Shown here piece by piece: positions 48,201 through 61,008 of a stretch of DNA of 64,000 nucleotides. This DNA comes from Phlyctochytrium arcticum (taxonomy: Eukaryota > Chytridiomycota > Chytridiomycetes > Chytridiales > Chytridiaceae), in the NCBI GenBank assembly GCA_025602905.1, contig JAHLKI010000005.1, positions 1,364,001 to 1,428,000 on the forward strand, given 5' to 3'. The position numbers and the translations under genes were made by a program. The notes under the pieces were generated by a model, which searched no databases, was not told the origin of the DNA, and saw only the letters and a list, made by a program, of their open reading frames with translations. Position 1 is the first letter of the stretch. Each line of letters begins with the position of its first letter.

Positions 48201-50621
48201 ATCATCCATCATTTTGATGCGTTTTCACCCCCATACGGAGCCTCGATGCTGAGCAGGTAACACTTTTTACGTGATGGTCTGCTCTGTACCTTATTGATCG
48301 TGTGGAAATGTTACCCTTTGAACAGCCAGATTATCGATCCGGCACTGTGCGACGACGGCGGCAGCAACGGCGAGCGCTATTTGTACTTTTCGTTCGAGAA
48401 AACAACGCTGATCACGTTTGTTGATGTGCCCGGACCAACCCCAATAGGTATTTGCCTTCGATGGAATTTAACAAGGCCCTTGTTGTAATATTTTCAATTC
48501 GCATAGATTCTCGGGCACGGCTCATCATTCGCAATATGACGGGGAGATACTCATGGGATACCTATCTTTTCTATGAGAGTTTGCGTAAAATGCAATCTCG
48601 TGTAGAGAGGTTGGCAGATTGGAGTAGCGGGCAGGCGACTACCGATGATGCCGACAATGACCTGCCATCTCGATTTGACGCCGACCCGTGTCTGTACCAA
48701 GGTGTGGTACCCGCATTGACTCTGGCGGATGACATTGAAATTGAGCACGAATTGCGAAAGTTTGAACCGTGAGTTGTCGGGATTAAACAGAATGTCCCAC
48801 TATGACTAACGTAACGCAACTGCTTAGCGATGTTGTGCTATACTCACGGGAACCTGGAACCATGCCAGAGTGGCATAGTAGTGCGGACATAGAGACCGCA
48901 GATATGTTGGATGAGCTATTGCAATAGTAAGTAGTTGGCTGCTCCAAAAGTACGAGGTACGCTCTTACTCACGGTCATAAGTAGCATCGGTGATGCACAT
49001 CCAGACTGTCTGCTTCGTGACAAAACACCCCTGAACGTCCCATCAGAAGAACACGCCCCCACCCGCGAGGCAGTAGGTGAGATTGCGCGACAGCTACAGC
49101 TCCAGGTGGATAAAGAAGCAGAGTGCGCAAAAGAGTTTCTTTGCGACACGCTTGGCGATGGACCAAGGGGCACGATGTTTGCTGACGGGGACGCTCCCGT
49201 CGTTGAGTCGACCGGCACATCAAACGTAAACTTGGACCAGCGAAAGAGAGTCAACTCGCCCCCGGCGAGTCCTGACGCTGAGGGCCACCTCACACCCACC
49301 GAACAACCAGATAATGCGATTGCGATGCCTACAACGTCACCACTCCCAAATTTCGAGGTAAATCCTAGCGAGCCAGAAGCTGCCTGCCCGGAAGCACCAG
49401 CCGCGGACTTTTCTGCCAAATCCTACGTTCATGTCAAGCCTGGACCGCATCCGTCCAGTACCCCACCCTTCCAGCGCGCTCGACTACTACTCAGTCATAT
49501 GGGCCATGTTGACTTTGAAGGCCTCAAAACAGGCAGTTTCCAGTTGCTGGGCAAGTCGCCGGCATTGTACCGTGATATAAAAGTTTTGGACCGTAAACAC
49601 GGGTAAGTTTGTTTTCACGACAAGTGGCTCGAGAGATAAAAATAACCCCCTATTCCATTTCCTCTTGCTTCAGGCGGGAGACTATCAAGCTCGCTGTGAT
49701 TTATGTTGCGCCTGGTCAAGAGGACGAACAAAGTATTTTTCAAAACAGCAGTGGGAGCATTGAATATGAAGAGTTCATTGCAAGTCTGGGTTGGGAGGTT
49801 TGTCTTAGCTCTAGCAGTTCGCGTACTACCCTCGTACTGATCCCCTGTCAGATTGATCTCGCAACACATCCTGGATTTCTGGGCGGTTTGGAAAGAAGCC
49901 TGGCAAATGGTCGAGTGGCAACCTATCACTGCACAGCAACTATGGAAATGCTGTTTCACGATGTGACGAAAATGCCCAATGATCATAATGATCCGAAACA
50001 GCTGAAAAAGGTGAGAAGGCCTTCACCGGTAGCGACGAATAATAGTACTCAAACTTTGGATGGTAGAAACGTCATATCGGGAATGATCATGTCCATATTG
50101 TGTGGAATGAACATTACCGTGAATACCGGAGGAGTACGATTGGTGGTGACTTTGGCAATGCCCAAATTGTCATTACCCCACGTCCGGATGGCCTATTTGC
50201 CGTGTCGGTCCTCCGCGATCCCAAAGTTCCTTCATTCGGTCCTCTTCATCACCAAATGATTGTTAGCAAAAAAGTCCTTGGACCTGTTGTCCGTCAAACT
50301 GCATCGAATGCATACCGGGCGGCATTGGCGATGGGAGATCCCACCCAAAAACGGCATCTCGCTGGGGTACCACTCAACCGCCACGCTTTCGCTGCTCGAC
50401 GTGAGGATATCAAGACTATTGCGGAGCGACACAAGGTTGCGAAATGGACCTTTGAACGATTCGTTGAGAGTGTTTTTGCAACCGGGGCAGAAGGGATGGT
50501 GGAGCAAAAAGAGGTCGTCCATCCTCCAGGAATTGGGCTAAGTGCCGGAAACGGGGCTACCACTGCAGCGGTCACCTCACCTGGACAATACCGTCGCAAT
50601 GTATCTGGTACGCCAGCATAG
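42269..50621 (+). CDS. RALGAPA: Ral GTPase-activating protein alpha subunit homologue, 27 exons
   Basis: Exons: 42269-42374, 42440-42544, 42602-42739, 42793-43248, 43303-43845, 43904-44145, 44204-44389, 44449-44763, 44825-45433, 45489-45553, 45608-45758, 45817-45879, 45936-46030, 46091-46208, 46264-46389, 46452-47311, 47372-47513, 47572-47662, 47722-48110, 48174-48256, 48326-48447, 48507-48768, 48828-48926, 48982-49602, 49674-49797, 49852-50010, 50067-50621; 2,274 aa, in frame throughout. The N-terminus matches RalGAP-alpha (RAKPFLDEKLKAKQRL; KVRIEGFRLLLLYL). The middle has ENALFLWKNMVCVLGNVNE and EFADGRAIAYSAICK. The last about 250 residues are a Rap-GAP domain with the Asn-thumb helix RHIGNDHVHIVWNEHYREY. 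With a beta subunit it would stimulate GTP hydrolysis by Ral- or Rap-type GTPases, upstream of TOR and exocytosis. Exons 9-11 have alternative acceptors; the choice made keeps introns near 55 bp. Confidence 0.88.
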
Positions 50622-50930
50622 TATACCATGGGGCATGAAAGTTTGTATATACACTGCAGCATGAGCTTGGACGACTTGTAAATATACCGAATGCATTTTG
50701 ATCATTTCAACATAGACAGCGAAACACAATAACAATAATTTCCATTCTTCTCAACAAATACAAAAAATGACTTGAGGCCTTTTGCTCAACATGGCCTCAA
50801 GAAAGAATGCTCTGCCTACTGCTCAACGTAGACTAACAAAATAGAACAATCGAAGCCTACTGCTCAATGTAGACTAACAGAATAGAACAATTGAAAAGAA
50901 CACTGTCCCTTGCCGCACTATATAACCCGC

Positions 50931-51188
50931 CTAATACAATGAACTGACATTCCACAACTTGACCAACTCTAGCTTTGCAACCTCACTCAACAACGAGTTT
51001 GGTCCTTGGTTTGCCCAGGCAGCTTGTCCGGTAACATTTGATGTTGTCTTTAACGGGCCGTTGAAGGAGAAGATTCCGGCAGTTTGGAGAATTGGTTTTC
51101 GAATGCTACTGGGTGTGTTTACGGATGAGTGACTGGGGGTACTTGCTGAAGTCAGACTTCCTGAATCAGCCTGCTGAGGTGCCGACAT
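50931..51188 (-). CDS. Small hypothetical protein
   Basis: 85 aa from the ATG at 51188, converging on the RalGAP gene 310 bp away. The N-terminal half is Ser/Thr/Pro-rich, the C-terminal half hydrophobic-patterned (SLLSEVAKLELVKLW). No domain recognised and no splice evidence; the frame stays open upstream to 51311. It could be noise. Confidence 0.25.
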   Translation of the reverse strand: MSAPQQADSGSLTSASTPSHSSVNTPSSIRKPILQTAGIFSFNGPLKTTSNVTGQAAWANQGPNSLLSEVAKLELVKLWNVSSLY

Positions 51189-52812
51189 ACGACGGTTTTG
51201 ACAGTGACGCTTGCACATGTTGTGGATGGTGTGAAAAAACTTTTGTTGTTGTAGTGACTTGTGCTGGCTTGAATTCAAGCACCGGGGCAAAGACCCCCCA
51301 GATTTATACATTCGCCATTTAGTCTTTCACTGCAAAAGTTCTTTGTTTACGTTGGCTTGTCAAAACGTGAATGGTGTCCGACCGTATCCAGCATTCTTGT
51401 AAAAGCACCATGGGTTTGGGGATCTTCCTTTTCGGCCTATTTACGGAACCCTGAAAGTAGACAATAGGTACGCGGGGGGGTAGAACGGGATCGTGTGGAC
51501 AAACATACAGTTGAGTTTCAGCAACCACTGTTCTCAGTGATTTTGCATTAAGATAAATACTGTCCACAATACGATGCTTGGAAATATAGAAATAGAAGGC
51601 CGAGCCGGCAAAAGACTTGTATGAAATCCCGCCTTCCATTGTCGATTTGTCCACATACTCGAGTCTATTCACTCGTCGGCCTTTCGGTCGGGGGTAGGCG
51701 TCAAATGCTCATTTTTGGTTGTGACTGTGTTTAGCCCAAGCTTTCAAATTGTCACCACCAGTAGACCGATGAATGCAACATGAGAGCTTTGAATAAGCTA
51801 CCATAACCTCTTCCATGATGATAATAACATTTACACAATATGAGAAATGCATGCCGAAAGTTCACAATTCGTGCTCTGATGAATGCGCAGACACCCATGA
51901 TACAATATGATGTCTCATACACAAACTGCCATTCACTAAAGCATTGCAATGGCTTCGAGCTATAACTGGCTCTCTTTGGTTGCATGTCAACCCCGGTCAA
52001 CATTTCTCAAACTCCGAGAAACTCCGCTGGATTATGTAAGGGCAAGCCACGGCTGAGCCACGGCGCAGCAGCGAGTTCAGCACTGCGGCAGCAGCTTTCG
52101 TAGTAGACACTTTCGAATTCAAATTCAACACCTCTTGTGCAACGCAATCAGGGTTCTGAAATGTTTGACCAACAACTTTATACTCAGCTCTGATCCCGGC
52201 ACACCAGGAAAATGTGACATTTCGGGACTGTCATCTCCGAAAACCCCTGATTTGCAGTGTAGATTCTGTAGAACTATGAGATACTCGAATATGACCTTTC
52301 CCCCTCCGTGATTTTGTCGGCACAAGTCTGTAAAATTAGCTTACTGCTGCTCACCCAGCTGCTCACCGCTGCGTATTCTGATTCAAGTCATGTTGGAATG
52401 AAGTCGGCGTACTCCAGTACTTTTGTTCCATCGGCGCCCTGATTGGCGTCGCATCTAGCGAAAAAGACAATCATTGAAAAGTTGCAGCGTGATGCTACTA
52501 ATGATAGTGAGATCTGAGGGGACGAATGCAAGTGCAAAGCGAGTATTTGTCTCAAGATTGCCGATTAGTGCTATTTTGTGTACCACGGAATGTTACGATT
52601 TTCACAAAGGACATGCATGGCCAGTGGGGCAGCAAGGGCTGCAACTTTTTTAGTTGTATGAATTTACTTTGGGAAAGTCAGGGAGAAGCGATCAAGATTT
52701 TGTGTATCGCATATGTACGACTACCGTGTTGACACCATCGGTCAAGGCGGCCAAGGCCCCTTGGTCCCGTTTCCTGACCAACAACGTAAAATTGGTCGTG
52801 AGTATCTGCGAA
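51189..52812. other. Intergenic, no gene recognised
   Basis: Short overlapping frames only; nothing repeats elsewhere in the window as far as I can see. Confidence 0.5.
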
Positions 52813-52819
52813 TATAAAG
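52813..52819 (+). promoter_or_regulatory. TATA-like box of the prolyl oligopeptidase gene
   Basis: TATAAAG, 73 bp before the start codon at 52886, the usual spacing for a strong inducible fungal promoter; followed by a GGGGAGGGGG tract. Confidence 0.45.
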
Positions 52820-52885
52820 GGGAGGGGGTCTTGTCGAAAGTCGCAGGCTCGTTTTCTTGACCCCATTTCGCCCGGCCGCTGATCT

Positions 52886-55230
52886 ATGATGTTGTTCAAG
52901 ACGGTTCTCGCGGTTGCTGCCGGAGTGAGCTGTGCTGGTAGGACAAGTTTAAATTTATTTTAACTTTGTTCAAAATCAACTAAACATTTTTGATTAGGCA
53001 CAATTCTTGCAGCTCCCGCCCCCCAAGACAAAACTACCACGGTGCCGAACACTCTTCAATATCCGGCTGTCAAGCGCGGTGATCTGGTTGAGAGCTACTG
53101 GGGAACTCCCGTCGCCGATCCTTACCGGTGGCTCGAAGATCCATTTTCCAAGGAAACCAAATCATTTACCTCGGAACAAAACTCACTTGCCAAGAAATAT
53201 CTGGGCGATCTAAAGGACCGCGACACCTTCAAGAGTGCCTTTGAGAAGATCATTGCCTACGATCGTATCGCTGCTCCATTCAAGAATGGAGAGTACTACT
53301 ACTACTTCTTCAACAGCAAGGCATCCAACCCTCAATCCATCTTGTACCGCACCAAGGACATCGACAGCAAACAGCCAGAAGTTTTCCTCGACCCTCTCAC
53401 TGTATCCCCGAATGGTGTCGACAAAGTCGACCAATGGGGTTTCTCCGAGGACGGCACCAAGTTTGCCTACGTTACCACCAAGAACGAGACCGACTACGCT
53501 TTCATGTCTTTCCTTGATGTCAAGACCGCCAAGCCTTTTGACACAGTCCTCCGTTTCGCCTCCCGTTTCAGCTCATTCAAGTTTATGGAAAATGGAATTC
53601 AGTATGAGCGCGCCAAGGCCCCCGAGGGTCTTTCGTGGGAAGAGGCCGGTATCAACAATAACATCTACCATGAGGAAGTTGGTCTAACCGAACAGACTTG
53701 GTTTCACAAATGGGGAACCCCACAGTCGGAGGATCGTTTGTGTGCTCCCTACAACTGCGCTGCTAATCTGTTTCCGGACAACAAGGAGCGATTCGCGATT
53801 CTGGAGGTCGAAGGCAGCGAGCAAAAGTTGAAGTTGCCCCTTAAGAACGGCAAAGGTACATATCTTCATCGCTCTTTTATTTTCAAGAGTATGAATTTGG
53901 TTTAACCCCGATTATATTTGCAGTTGGCCCATGGTTCCAGGACTTTGATCACCAATACGACAACAACATTGCGCCTTCGGATCCTTTCGGCACGACATAT
54001 GTTGGAGAAGATGAGGAAAATGAATACTACCAGACTGGTTTTGGAGAACCCAACTTCCAAGTCTTCAGTATTCCCAAAGACTCCACCGATGCCAAAGCCA
54101 CCACAATCATTGCTGGCGAAAACGGATTGATCCTTGACACAACGAAGCCCCTCGGGAACGGCCTCTTTGCTCTCACATATCTGCAAGACGTCAAACATGT
54201 TGTTCGTATCGTCAAGACTGAAGTGGGAAAAGAGAACACCATTGTCTATGAGTTTCCTCAAAAGGATGGTGCCTCCACATCGCAAAGTGTCCTTGATGGC
54301 AACTTCTACTTCAAGTACGAGAGCATGATTGAGTCTGGATCAATCTACCGCTGGAACAGGGCGACGAACAAGGTTGACGTGTGGAAGAAGTCCATTACCC
54401 CAGATGCCGTCAAAGAAGTCAAGCTTACCCAAGAATTCTTCAAGAGCAAGGACGGTGCTACCGTTCCCATGTTTGTCATCCGTCCCAAGAATGCCAAGGC
54501 CGACGGCAAGAACCCTGTCTTCACCTACGCATATGGTGGTTTCCAAGTCAACGTCAACCCCAACTTTAACGCATTTGCCATTGCTTTGGCACGTCACTAT
54601 GGAGGAATCTACGCTTTGGTCAACAACCGAGGTGGAAAGGAGTATGGTTTGTCCTGGTGGGAGGATGGCCGTGTCTTCAAGAAGCAAAACTGCTTTAACG
54701 ACATGATTGCGGCTGCGGAATGGTTTGTGGACAACAAGTGGACAGTCCCCGGAAAGATTTCCATTCACGGTGGATCCAACGGCGGTTTGCTGGTTGGAGC
54801 TGTTACCACTCAGGCGCCTGCTCTCTTTGGCGTTGGTCTTGCGGACTACGGTGTTCACGAAGCTCTTCGTTTCTCCAACTTTACCTTTGGTCCCGGATGG
54901 CAAGACGATTACGGCTACAACGACCGCAAGGATGAGGTTCTCTCTGCCCTCAAGTGGGCTCCAGTCTACAATGTCAAGCCCGGCGTCCGTTACCCTGCAC
55001 TCCTTGTTACCACCGGCGACCACGACATGCGTGTCTCTCCACTCCACAGCTACAAGTTTGCCAGTTGGTTGCAATACGCTACCCAAAACACCACCGACCC
55101 CCGCCCGGCAATTTTGCGCATTCGGGAGTGGAGTGGTCACAACATCTTTTCTCTTCGTCGTTATGTTGACACATACATCGACAAGGTTTCCTTCTGGGCT
55201 ACCAACCTCGGAGTCTCTTTCCGCCGTTAA
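52886..55230 (+). CDS. Secreted prolyl oligopeptidase (family S9A)
   Basis: Exons 52886-52937, 52998-53855 and 53924-55230, 738 aa. The first exon encodes a signal peptide (MMLFKTVLAVAAGVSCA), absent from cytosolic prolyl oligopeptidases, so I predict export. Then comes the S9A N-terminal DPYRWLEDP motif, a seven-blade propeller region, and an alpha/beta-hydrolase domain. Its catalytic Ser lies in GGSNGGLLV (about residue 570), Asp in TGDHDMRVSP and His in WSGHNIFS near the C-terminus. The enzyme cleaves peptides after Pro. The His loop differs from the usual GHGAGK. Codon use is biased to C-ending codons more than neighbours, suggesting high expression. The second intron is 68 bp. Reading the first exon wrongly would start at a GTG near 53042 and lose the signal peptide. 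Confidence 0.92.
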
Positions 55231-55772
55231 ATATTTTCGTCCCTGCGAAAATGCCGAAATCTCATGCCCACCGCCTTTTTACCTCATTTGGCTGCACCTC
55301 ATTTGGCCATCTTACTCATAGACTAGATAGACCGCTCTATTCAGTACCCCATACTAGCATACTAGCCCCCATAGAGAACATTATTTGCAAGCGAGTAATG
55401 CGTAGCTGCCTTATATATAATCTGAATGTTCAGTACCACGCCCCAGAAGATACACGCTTAATATAGGTTCGAGACCTCTTATGACATGTCCCTTTCCTTC
55501 TAGGATTTACAATACCTTTGGCCAGCGGTGTGGTACATCCCGAGTCTCATGTGCAGGTATAATTGCCTACATCATAACGGAACAATGATAGGGTAAAGAA
55601 GAGAGAGCTTTATGCCAAACGACGTAAGCAAGCGTCAGGTTCGTCATTATATAGTTTTCTTCGCTCCTCCGCAAGTTTGTGCTTTAAGCGAAAAACAAAG
55701 TCAGAGTGCATAAAGTAATAGAAGTCAGCAAAACTGGAACTAAAAAAAATCAAACAGCTGAAGACAACGGGG
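55231..55772. other. Short intergenic region between converging genes
   Basis: 3' flanks of the oligopeptidase and kinase genes; a tandem TTTGGC...CATTTGGC stretch near 55280-55306 is the only structure noted. Confidence 0.55.
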
Positions 55773-58326
55773 TTATAATTTCCACTGCGAGACCAGGGTC
55801 TGACAAATGGATTGGTAGGAAAGGGCGGAACCTCTTTTCCGGCGCAATTCAACAGCGTGCATAATGGTGCCCTGAAGACTGCAAATTTCAATCTCGAAAC
55901 CAGATGTTCCTTTGCTACACGTAAAGATATAACGTTCTTGGGAAAACAAAACCTGATTGGCGCGAAGGACGCGCTCAATTTCGACGCTCATCTCACGAGG
56001 ACTCTTGGTCGAGGTTGTAGAGGCTCCGATGATAGCTTTGGACGGACGGGACAGCGTCGATGGAGGCGAGACGTTGTCCAACTCTCGAGCGGCACGGGCT
56101 GCGGCAGCAGCAGCCGCGGCAGCCGACGTTGCCGAGGCAGCCGAGTTACGCCGCGACGTTCCTCCCGAGCGAAGGCGAGTAAGAGCGTTCGACAAAGTTT
56201 CGGCAATCGCGGGTCTCCAGCGGCCCGAACGGGCAGATGTTTCGTCGGGGGTATGCGTTCCGGAAGGAGAAGTAGGCCCGGAGCAATTGCGATCTCCACC
56301 ATAATGCAGCGATAGAGCCGCAGCTGAACTATGAGCAACCGGCTCGGGAGAAAGCATGCCATTGGAATCAGTTGAATGCTTGTCATTAGCAGGTGAGACT
56401 TGATTGCTATGAGTGCTACCGTACGGTGGGCGCTTGATGGCTGCTGCTGCTGCAGCGGTCATGGATTTTCGTCTGACTTGCTCCTTGGGTAGGTCCAAAG
56501 ATTGGGTCCATACCGGTGGAAGTTGTTGGCTGGGTTCCGTGCTTGACGCTCGTCGTTTCTGCTCATTTTGCGGTGGCGGGGCCAGGTCAAATGGATTCTC
56601 AGTCGGTACAGGGGGCGGTGTCATTGGCATCTTTACACCATTGTCCTGGCATGACTGCCGCCACTTTTGACGATGTCCAGAGCCATTGCGCAGCGTCAGT
56701 ACCGACAGTCGGCGCTGCGCTGTTCCTTGCGGACTGACTGTTGTTGGCGACACGGGCGAATCCTGGTTGCCTACCAGACCCTCTCGTGATTTCACGCTTC
56801 CATTCGTACCGGGCACCATCAGGGTTGCAGTCCCCATACTTCCGTCACGCGACGGCATCGTTAGAGTCATATTTGGAGACGTTAGCTTGCTCTTGCTAGC
56901 TCGTGGGGAGAAGTGGTTGCGCTCCCAAATATCATTTTCGGCCAACAGACAATACAGTGCCCAGGCGGCGCCATGCTCATTGCTCGCCAATGCCTTCTCT
57001 GCAATAGCCGTCTCTAACCCGTACATTGGGAACTTTGCCAGAATTGCAGGGTCGGGATCTAAAATTTGAGCTGGTCGTTCCGGGACAAGAGCCTCTGGCG
57101 GATGTGGCGATGTTTCATCGCAAACCCAAGGATGGTTGCGTATCTGCTCAAGGGTTGCGCGTTTGAGAGGATCCACCGTCAGCATTTTCTGAATCAAATC
57201 GGCACTTTCTATATAATGAGGATTGTTTGTAATCACAGAAGGGATGCCGACAAACGGGTCAGCGGTAACAAAAAGAAGAGAAGAAGCATAATATTAAGTT
57301 TGTTGGTTCATGTCTCTTCCCGAAGGCTTGTACTCAAAACTTACCGGCGGTCATGTACTGCGTACGAGTCTCGTAAGTTCCGGTGGAAATCGTTTTGTAG
57401 AGCACGGTGGTATTTGGATCGCGAAAGGGCAAATGTCCATTAAGCAAGGCAAACAGAATAACGCCCATGGACCAGACGTCGACTTCAGGGCCTAGGTACT
57501 GCTTGCCCAAAATCATTTCTAATAGCAAATATGGCTTTAGTACATTACTTACCGGACCATAGAATAGCTACTTACCCGGAGATGCATAAAACGGGGAACC
57601 ACAAAAAGTATTTAGCTGATCAGTGCGATCATAAAACTTGACGAATCCGAAATCAATAATTTTGACATTGCGATCAATGTCGAGAAGGACATTTTCGGGT
57701 TTGAGATCTATCAATTTTGTTTACAAATGTGCTTTTTGGCAAACGAAAAAAAATCCACTTACCTCTGTGGATGATGGAGCTCTGGTGACAATAATCTACC
57801 GCACTGACAATCTGACGGAATAATTTCCGGGCGGTTTTTTCTTTCAAGCGCTTATGAGCTACAATGTAGTCGAAAAGTTCACCGCCCTCGACGTATTCCA
57901 TGGCTAGTACTATCTCTTTGTCGGTCTCAATCACATCGTGCAAACGAGTGATGATGGGATGGTGCAGGAGACGCATAATGCGAACCTCCCTCTTGAGACG
58001 GGTGACATGAGATGATTTCTTCAGCGATGATTTCTGAATAATCTTGAGGGCGACCTAGAAAACAAGGGTGAGTTTATGGCAATTTTGCCGTGGGTTTAAA
58101 TACAAAAGATTACCATCTTCCGGGTGGTCAGATCTTGTGCCAGTTTGACTTTGCCATAACTGCCCTCGCCAAGTGGTTTTTGCAGGACAAAACGATCCAA
58201 AAAAATTGTCCCCTCTTCGTCTCCTTTGCTATTTTGACTGGATACAGATGGAGACTCGGGGACGGAGGCCGAAGAAGAATCGGCCGTGGGCGAAGGCAGA
58301 ACTTCGGTATCGGATGGAGAAGACAT
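55773..58326 (-). CDS. AMPK/MARK-related Ser/Thr kinase with KA1-like C-terminus
   Basis: Exons 58326-58114, 58054-57763, 57707-57576, 57518-57345 and 57208-55773, 748 aa. Kinase domain residues about 45-305: glycine loop [12 protein letters not shown], Lys in VALKII, HRDLKPEN (the Asp codon is split by an intron), DFGF for [13 protein letters not shown] activation segment with APE-like end, and [19 protein letters not shown]. These are CAMKL-group features (AMPK, MARK, KIN1/KIN4). The linker is Ser/Pro-rich with an alanine run. The last about 45 residues, [23 protein letters not shown] and following, look like a KA1 membrane- and autoinhibition domain. Thr in the activation segment (NTFCGSP) is the expected upstream-kinase site. 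I infer a polarity or cell-cycle kinase; assignment to KIN1 or KIN4 is not secure. Confidence 0.85.
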
Positions 58327-61008
58327 TACCGGCGCAAAAAAACAGGATATTGCGTTTGTTTAGGATGCAACGGTTGATCGCAGAGCCTGGTGAACTGAGG
58401 TGATAGAAAGAAAATTGGAATCTCGGTAACTTGCAGTACTATTTTCGCGGATTGCTGCTCCTGTCCAAGGTAGAAAAGTGACTTGTGTGTTGTTACAAAT
58501 CCGATCAGAAGAGAGATGAGCCACCACTCCGAAGGGTTGGACGTTCCAAGAAGGATATGTTGCCAAAAATTTTGTAAATCTTGATTCGCTTGCTCAGCAC
58601 GGCAGTGTAATGGTATCAGGTAGAGGGTATCTTTGGGATCAAGAACAGGGTAGGTAAACGAGGCGAGGTGAGTTCCGCAAATGTAAATTATGCTCAGGGG
58701 ATGGGCGACTGACTTAAAATCGCGCATCCGTAAAAGCATCAAAACGTTGAGGAATCACTGCTTGATGCCGTCTAAAATATGTAGGTTGGGGTATTGAGCC
58801 CAGCTCTCTACGGCAGAGGTGCCTTGGTCGACGCGATCACAAATCCAAGGACAAGAAAAGAAACAGGGTGGGGAAAAATAGAATGTGAGGCTGAGGCGGT
58901 CGCCGTCGACACATACCGAATCCGGTTGTGCTCCATTTTCGGAGCTTTGTATATACATTGGAATTGCCAGAATGCCGCGGCAACGGAACGTGTCGCGCCT
59001 TGAGGGATGGCAAGTAGCCGCACAAGGGTCGATAAGTCACAATGTGGGTGCTCGGGGAATACCAAGTTGACATTCTTAATTTAATGATTTTGCCTGCACA
59101 TTTCCGAACTTTCCTGCTGCCCAGGAAGTCTTTGACGATAAAGGGTATAAACATAGATCACTCAACCTTATTCCTGCGTTGATTCCTACCCAGATTGGAA
59201 GTAATTGCCACGCACTGGATTTCACGAAAGTTCTGGCTATAATCCGCAAGATCTATGCAGGCCTTGTATGCTTTCGTGCTCCATGCAAGTACATCATGCA
59301 TGATCTCTTGGCGTCACGTCCGACTAATGATGTTGCATGAATTGCTCAAAGTCGGGTTTCCAACCGGCAAGAGCAATCAGGATCCGGGAGCGGAACCTAA
59401 ACGACACAAAAACCATCAATCCACCATGATGTCGTCTCCCAGATCATGTTCGCCAACCACCTGTAGGACAGCGAAGCATCAAATCTCTCATGTCTTCATA
59501 CTTGAGATTCGCCCAATCCAGATTATTGCTTGACTTCAACAAACAACGTTGGTGGAATTATAGTTTGAATGTCGGCGACGTCGGCTTTCAACAAGTTATG
59601 CATGGATAAGTGCCTTCCGCCTGGTTTCCAAGGGTCTTCCCAGCTCGTTGAATCGGAACGAAAAGAAGGAATAATTACTCTATCGCAGATTCTTTGTAAC
59701 AAGTCGCGACACAACTCCGATGCTGACTAAGCCGCAAATGAACTCGCGAGTCGCGACTCCCGCAGACTTTGGCCAGGACTTCGGCGGCGCCCATCATCAC
59801 ATTTCCCAACCAAGCAGCTCATCCTTAACTCTATTGTACCTTGGTAATCAGTGGGTCTGGAATCCCCGGCGGGTAGTCACATGTGGCTTACCATACGATC
59901 GTTCTTTACGCCCGTGCTTTGTACCTACCTGGTATCAGGGATTTCCATGTTGCCAAGGGCTCCAGTAAAGGCTAAAAGTGTTTACCAGAAATGTTCTCCA
60001 CCTCGAGTTTGTGGTAAATTCGCTTAACGGCAATGGAGGAAAGAAGAAATCAAAGATGTCTGGTTTTTTAATGACATTATTATCGGGACAACACTACGTA
60101 CCATGTCAAGTGGACAGTTTTGGTACCCGCATACTGACGATTTTCTGCACATCACTTTTCTGTATCTACCCAATGTACGTGTGTACGTGCAGAAATAATT
60201 TTACAAGCGTCCTGTGGAAGCCCTCTCCACGTAACCTGCAGGGATCAACATATCGCCATGATTTTCCTGCCCCCCTTCTGGGGGGCCGGGGGCCAGCTCG
60301 CTGAGCCTGTCTTTGGGTTTGTTTCAGAGTTTAATGTCCGAAAAAAAATGTCCTATGACATTCACAAGCATTACCTTTGACTAGCATAAAGGTCTGCAGG
60401 ACTCTTTATACTCGATCATGTACGGAAAGGCGAGGACCCAGTAAATGCTTGGACGGGACGCAAACTTTCAATACACTTATGTTGACCTGCTCATGCCTGC
60501 GGAAGCGTCATAGGATTAGGATACTTCCCGACCCATTTTCTCCGAAGCATTAAGAAAACAATTATTTTTGATGTTGGAATTTGATTCGAGGCTCCTCCCC
60601 ATAGTTTTGTCATTGAAAAAATTTGAGCGACTTTGCATAGACGCAACTGTCGAAAGGATTTGCACCGCTCGCTCAGCCTACCTCACGTTTTGTTTCAGGT
60701 TTGATGTCTGAAAAAAAATCCTATGACATTCACACGCATTACGATTGAAAATGATAAAGGTCTTCGGGACTCTTTCCTCGACCACATACGAAAGGGCGGG
60801 GACCAGGGGTCCCGGAAAATGCTTATACGGGACGCAGACTTTCGTAAACATGATTGCGCTCGCTGAAGCCGCCTTTTACTTCGTCATCTGGATGTCGGAA
60901 GAGGATTGTTCATACTCTATATCACACTACAGATGGACAATGTCTATAAGGTCATGATGTGCCAACTTCCTCCCTGCGCGAGGACATCGAGCCTTCCACA
61001 TTCAATCC
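58327..61008. other. Intergenic 2.7 kb with promoter duplications of the S41 gene
   Basis: No gene recognised. The stretch 59716-59975 resembles DNA upstream of copy B (27050-27240). Two diverged copies of an upstream element follow at about 60319-60470 and 60690-60850, and the second is also seen inverted at 26480-26600. Confidence 0.6.
60319..60852 (+). repeat. Duplicated promoter block, two units about 370 bp apart
   Basis: Both units carry TTTCAG-GTTT-ATGTC, GAAAAAAAAT, CCTATGACATTCACA, GCATTAC, ATAAAGGTCT, GGACTCTTT, then AATGCTT and GGGACGCA(A/G)ACTTTC. The related block upstream of copy A shares the AATGCTTATACGGG and GCAGACTT part, so it predates the gene duplication. Confidence 0.7.
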
